Positions 5,680-7,373 of a stretch of DNA of 7,373 nt are shown here, piece after piece. This DNA comes from a bacterium. Its GTDB lineage: Bacteria > Myxococcota_A > Bradymonadia > UBA7976 > UBA1532. The position numbers and the translations under genes were made by a program. The stretch spans positions 1-7,373 of the forward strand of contig JAUHVS010000281.1 of assembly GCA_030424955.1 (NCBI GenBank), given 5' to 3'. Under the pieces are notes generated by a model. That model was not told the DNA's origin, searched no databases, and was given only the letters and a program-made list of their open reading frames with translations. Each line of letters starts with the position of its first letter. The first letter of the stretch is position 1.

Positions 5680-7373
5680 CAGAACCCCGCCCCCATCGGC
5701 TGGGTGTCGCCCGGGAGCCTCCTGCAGGAGCCGTCCGGCCTGACCTTCGACGAAGAGAACCTGGCGGTCGGCGACCTGACCGGCGACGGCCTGCCCGACA
5801 TCGTCCACGCCGACCAGCGCGACGGCTCGGTGCGCGTGATCCCGAACGCCTTGCGCGGGCGCTACTTTACCCGGACGCCCACGGATCCGGTCTTCATCGG
5901 GAACGACGAAGGCATCCACGCGGCGATCGGCGACGTCAGCGGCGACGGCGTGCCCGATCTGGTGGTGCTGAGCGAAGAGCGCGGCGGTGACATCACGTTC
6001 GCCATCACCCAGCCGGGCCGCCCCCCGCTGTGGCTCGGGACCGCGTTTGGCGCCAACACCACGCTCGAGTCCAGCCTCGGGCTGAGCCTGGGGGACGTCA
6101 CGGGCGACGGCGTGCTCGACGTGGCCGTCAACGACCCCAGAAACCGGGTCGCCTACCTGGATGGCGACCGGGTGCGCCTGGTGAGCGTGGCCCCGCGGGG
6201 GGCGCTGGACGGCGTGCTGCGCTTCGCCGACTTCGAGGGCGACGGCGACCAGGACGCCGTGACCTGGCTCGGCAACACGCCGCTGCTCCTGCGCAATGAG
6301 GGTGCCCGGCCCTGGGTGACCCAAGGCCGCGCCAACCTGGGCCTGGGCGCCGGTCGCTTCGCGTTCGCGGACGTGCTGCCCGGGAACGGCGGCGCCGAGC
6401 TCATCGGCTCGGACCTGGACCACCTGTACATCGCCCCCAACGGGCTGCCCGACCAGCTCTGGGGCGACTGGGTCCAGACCCCGCACCCGGCCATGGCCGA
6501 GCCGGTCGCCGTGGACTTCGACGGCGACGGCGACCTGGACCTGCTGGGCGCCATGCGGGCTCAGCCGTACAACCTGCTCTTCCTGGAGAATGACGGGGCC
6601 GGCGGCTTCCGCGCGCAGCGCCGCGCCGACGGGGCAGGCGGCGGCAACGACTACTCGGGGCGGGTGTTCCCCACCGACCTGAACGGCGACGGCTTCGAAG
6701 ACGCCGTGGTCGTGTACGGCACAGGCAACGCGGTGGTGTACGCGCTGGGCAAGGGCGTGCTGGGCGCCAGCTGCGAGCCGGAGTGGAACCGGACGGTGCG
6801 CGGGCGGGAGCGCCGCCGGATCGGGACGGTCACCGTCGAGCCGCTGGTCCCGCTGCCCGAGCCGGTCGCGGTCAGCGAGCTCACCGTGTTGGTGGGTGGC
6901 GCGCCCGCCCATCAGGTGCTCGAGGCCATCGAGGTGGTGTCCTCCGCGGCCGGATCGCCGGTGGTGGGGCGCCTCGAGGGCGAGGCGCTGCAGGGCGAGC
7001 TGCGGATCCCCTTGGCCGGGGACGGGCTGCTGGTGGACGACGCCGGCAGCGTGAGCCTCCGCGTGATCCTCACCAGCCGCGCCGACGCCCACCAGGCGGC
7101 GCCTGAGATCCAGGTCGTCTGGGCGTCGGTGGACGCCACCTTCACCGACGGCGAGGTTGCGCCGGTGGTGAACCAGATCCTGCAGGCGACGACCTGGACC
7201 CTGCCCAACGACCCGCCCGTCGCCGAGCCCGACACCTTCGAGGTGGCCGAGGGCGCCGCCGCGCTGCTCGACCTGGTGGCCAACGACAGCGACGCCCAGG
7301 GCGATCCGCTGACCGTCGAGATCGTCGACGCCCCCGCCTCGGGCGCCGTCGAGGTGGTCGGCGGGTCGGTGCG
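5617..7373 (+). CDS. Secreted VCBS/FG-GAP beta-propeller protein with Ig-like domain (3' end outside window)
   Basis: The frame opens at ATG 5617, overlapping the upstream TGA as ATGA, and stays open to the right edge, giving 585 complete codons. ATG 5623, two codons in, is an equally possible start and has a better distance from GGTGG. Either start gives a signal peptide. Domains by residue: signal peptide 1-21, seven VCBS/FG-GAP blades about 42-385, an unassigned beta-rich stretch 386-530, and a Big_9/cadherin-like domain from 531, cut by the window edge. The mature part is acidic with one lysine (residue 379). No catalytic residues are seen. The junction implies an operon with the giant adhesin-like gene, so a partner or accessory surface role is a reasonable inference. 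Seven-bladed propellers of this kind are known in integrin-like and cell-wall-associated bacterial proteins. Codon phase and continuous domain logic support this strand over the long antisense frame. Confidence 0.93.
   Translation, partial: MSMGLKTLLVGGLLLGGVAFAQNPAPIGWVSPGSLLQEPSGLTFDEENLAVGDLTGDGLPDIVHADQRDGSVRVIPNALRGRYFTRTPTDPVFIGNDEGIHAAIGDVSGDGVPDLVVLSEERGGDITFAITQPGRPPLWLGTAFGANTTLESSLGLSLGDVTGDGVLDVAVNDPRNRVAYLDGDRVRLVSVAPRGALDGVLRFADFEGDGDQDAVTWLGNTPLLLRNEGARPWVTQGRANLGLGAGRFAFADVLPGNGGAELIGSDLDHLYIAPNGLPDQLWGDWVQTPHPAMAEPVAVDFDGDGDLDLLGAMRAQPYNLLFLENDGAGGFRAQRRADGAGGGNDYSGRVFPTDLNGDGFEDAVVVYGTGNAVVYALGKGVLGASCEPEWNRTVRGRERRRIGTVTVEPLVPLPEPVAVSELTVLVGGAPAHQVLEAIEVVSSAAGSPVVGRLEGEALQGELRIPLAGDGLLVDDAGSVSLRVILTSRADAHQAAPEIQVVWASVDATFTDGEVAPVVNQILQATTWTLPNDPPVAEPDTFEVAEGAAALLDLVANDSDAQGDPLTVEIVDAPASGAVEVVGGSV
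5740..6771 (+). repeat. Seven-bladed VCBS/FG-GAP propeller with one degenerate blade
   Basis: Calcium loops begin at residues 53 (DLTGDGLPD), 106 (DVSGDGVPD), 160 (DVTGDGVLD), 205 (DFEGDGDQD), 252 (DVLPGNGGAE), 300 (DFDGDGDLD) and 354 (DLNGDGFED). Spacings are 53, 54, 45, 47, 48 and 54 residues, more regular than in the upstream protein's propeller. Six loops have a good D-x-x-G-D-G core; the fifth has an extra proline, asparagine for the central aspartate and glutamate for the last. Seven loops suggest a closed propeller. These blades are of the VCBS type (D-G-D-G-x-x-D-[LIV]-[LIV]), lacking the VGAP of the neighbour. Confidence 0.88.
6772..7206 (+). other. Unassigned beta-rich stretch between propeller and Ig-like domain
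   Basis: About 145 residues follow the last blade, starting near SCEPEW. Alternating strands are visible: IGTVTVEPL, VAVSELTVLVGG, VLEAIEVVSS, GELRIPLAGDG, SVSLRVILTS, EIQVVWASVDATF. This fits one or two beta-sandwich domains. The only cysteine of the visible mature protein is at residue 386, with no visible partner. I cannot name the family. Confidence 0.4.
7207..7373 (+). other. Big_9/cadherin-like Ig domain, truncated by the window edge
   Basis: From residue 531 the sequence runs NDPPVAEPDTFEVAEGAAALLDLVANDSDAQGDPLTV in pattern: an N-x-PPVA linker, an acidic strand, 'L-x-L-V-A-N-D-x-D-x-x-G-D-x-L-T-V' and the start of an 'A-S-G-A-V-E-V' strand. This is the typical signature of tandem Big_9 or cadherin-like domains in large bacterial surface proteins, which usually occur in arrays. 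More copies to the right are likely but not visible. Confidence 0.85.

Noticed and set aside
5515..7092. 525-codon open frame on the minus strand opposite the second gene
   Set aside because: It lies antisense to a frame with a signal peptide and seven regular calcium-loop blades. Its own translation is low in complexity, rich in His, Val, Ala and Gly, without any domain. Long antisense frames are expected at this GC content.

Overview
The window is very GC-rich, fully coding on the + strand, and holds parts of two large secreted or surface proteins. It suggests a bacterium with a large, GC-rich genome that makes metazoan-like mosaic extracellular proteins, such as Myxococcota, Bradymonadota or relatives. 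That placement rests on domain style and base composition only and is weak. No RNA gene, mobile element, CRISPR array, promoter or terminator was found, and there is no intergenic space.

Bases 2-5620 are the 3' part of one enormous gene, open at the left edge (1872 residues visible). In order it encodes thrombospondin type 3 calcium-binding repeats, four cysteine-paired Ig-like domains, a seven-bladed FG-GAP (integrin-alpha-like) beta-propeller, a short RTX nonapeptide block with a beta-rich follow-on module, two cadherin-like domains, and a 434-residue C-terminal region that I cannot assign. The C-terminal region contains an exactly spaced CX10CX10CX10C segment. Nearly every recognisable module is of a type that binds calcium or mediates adhesion, so a calcium-stiffened giant adhesin or matrix protein is the most economical reading.

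Bases 5617 to the right edge are the 5' part of a second gene whose ATG overlaps the first gene's TGA (ATGA). Its product starts with a clear signal peptide, then a second seven-bladed propeller of the VCBS/FG-GAP kind with one degenerate blade, an unassigned beta-rich stretch, and the beginning of a bacterial Ig-like (Big_9/cadherin-like) domain cut by the edge. The overlap, and a small hairpin covering its ribosome-binding region, suggest translational coupling, so the two proteins are probably made together and may act together on the cell surface or in the extracellular matrix. Both proteins are acidic and almost free of lysine.
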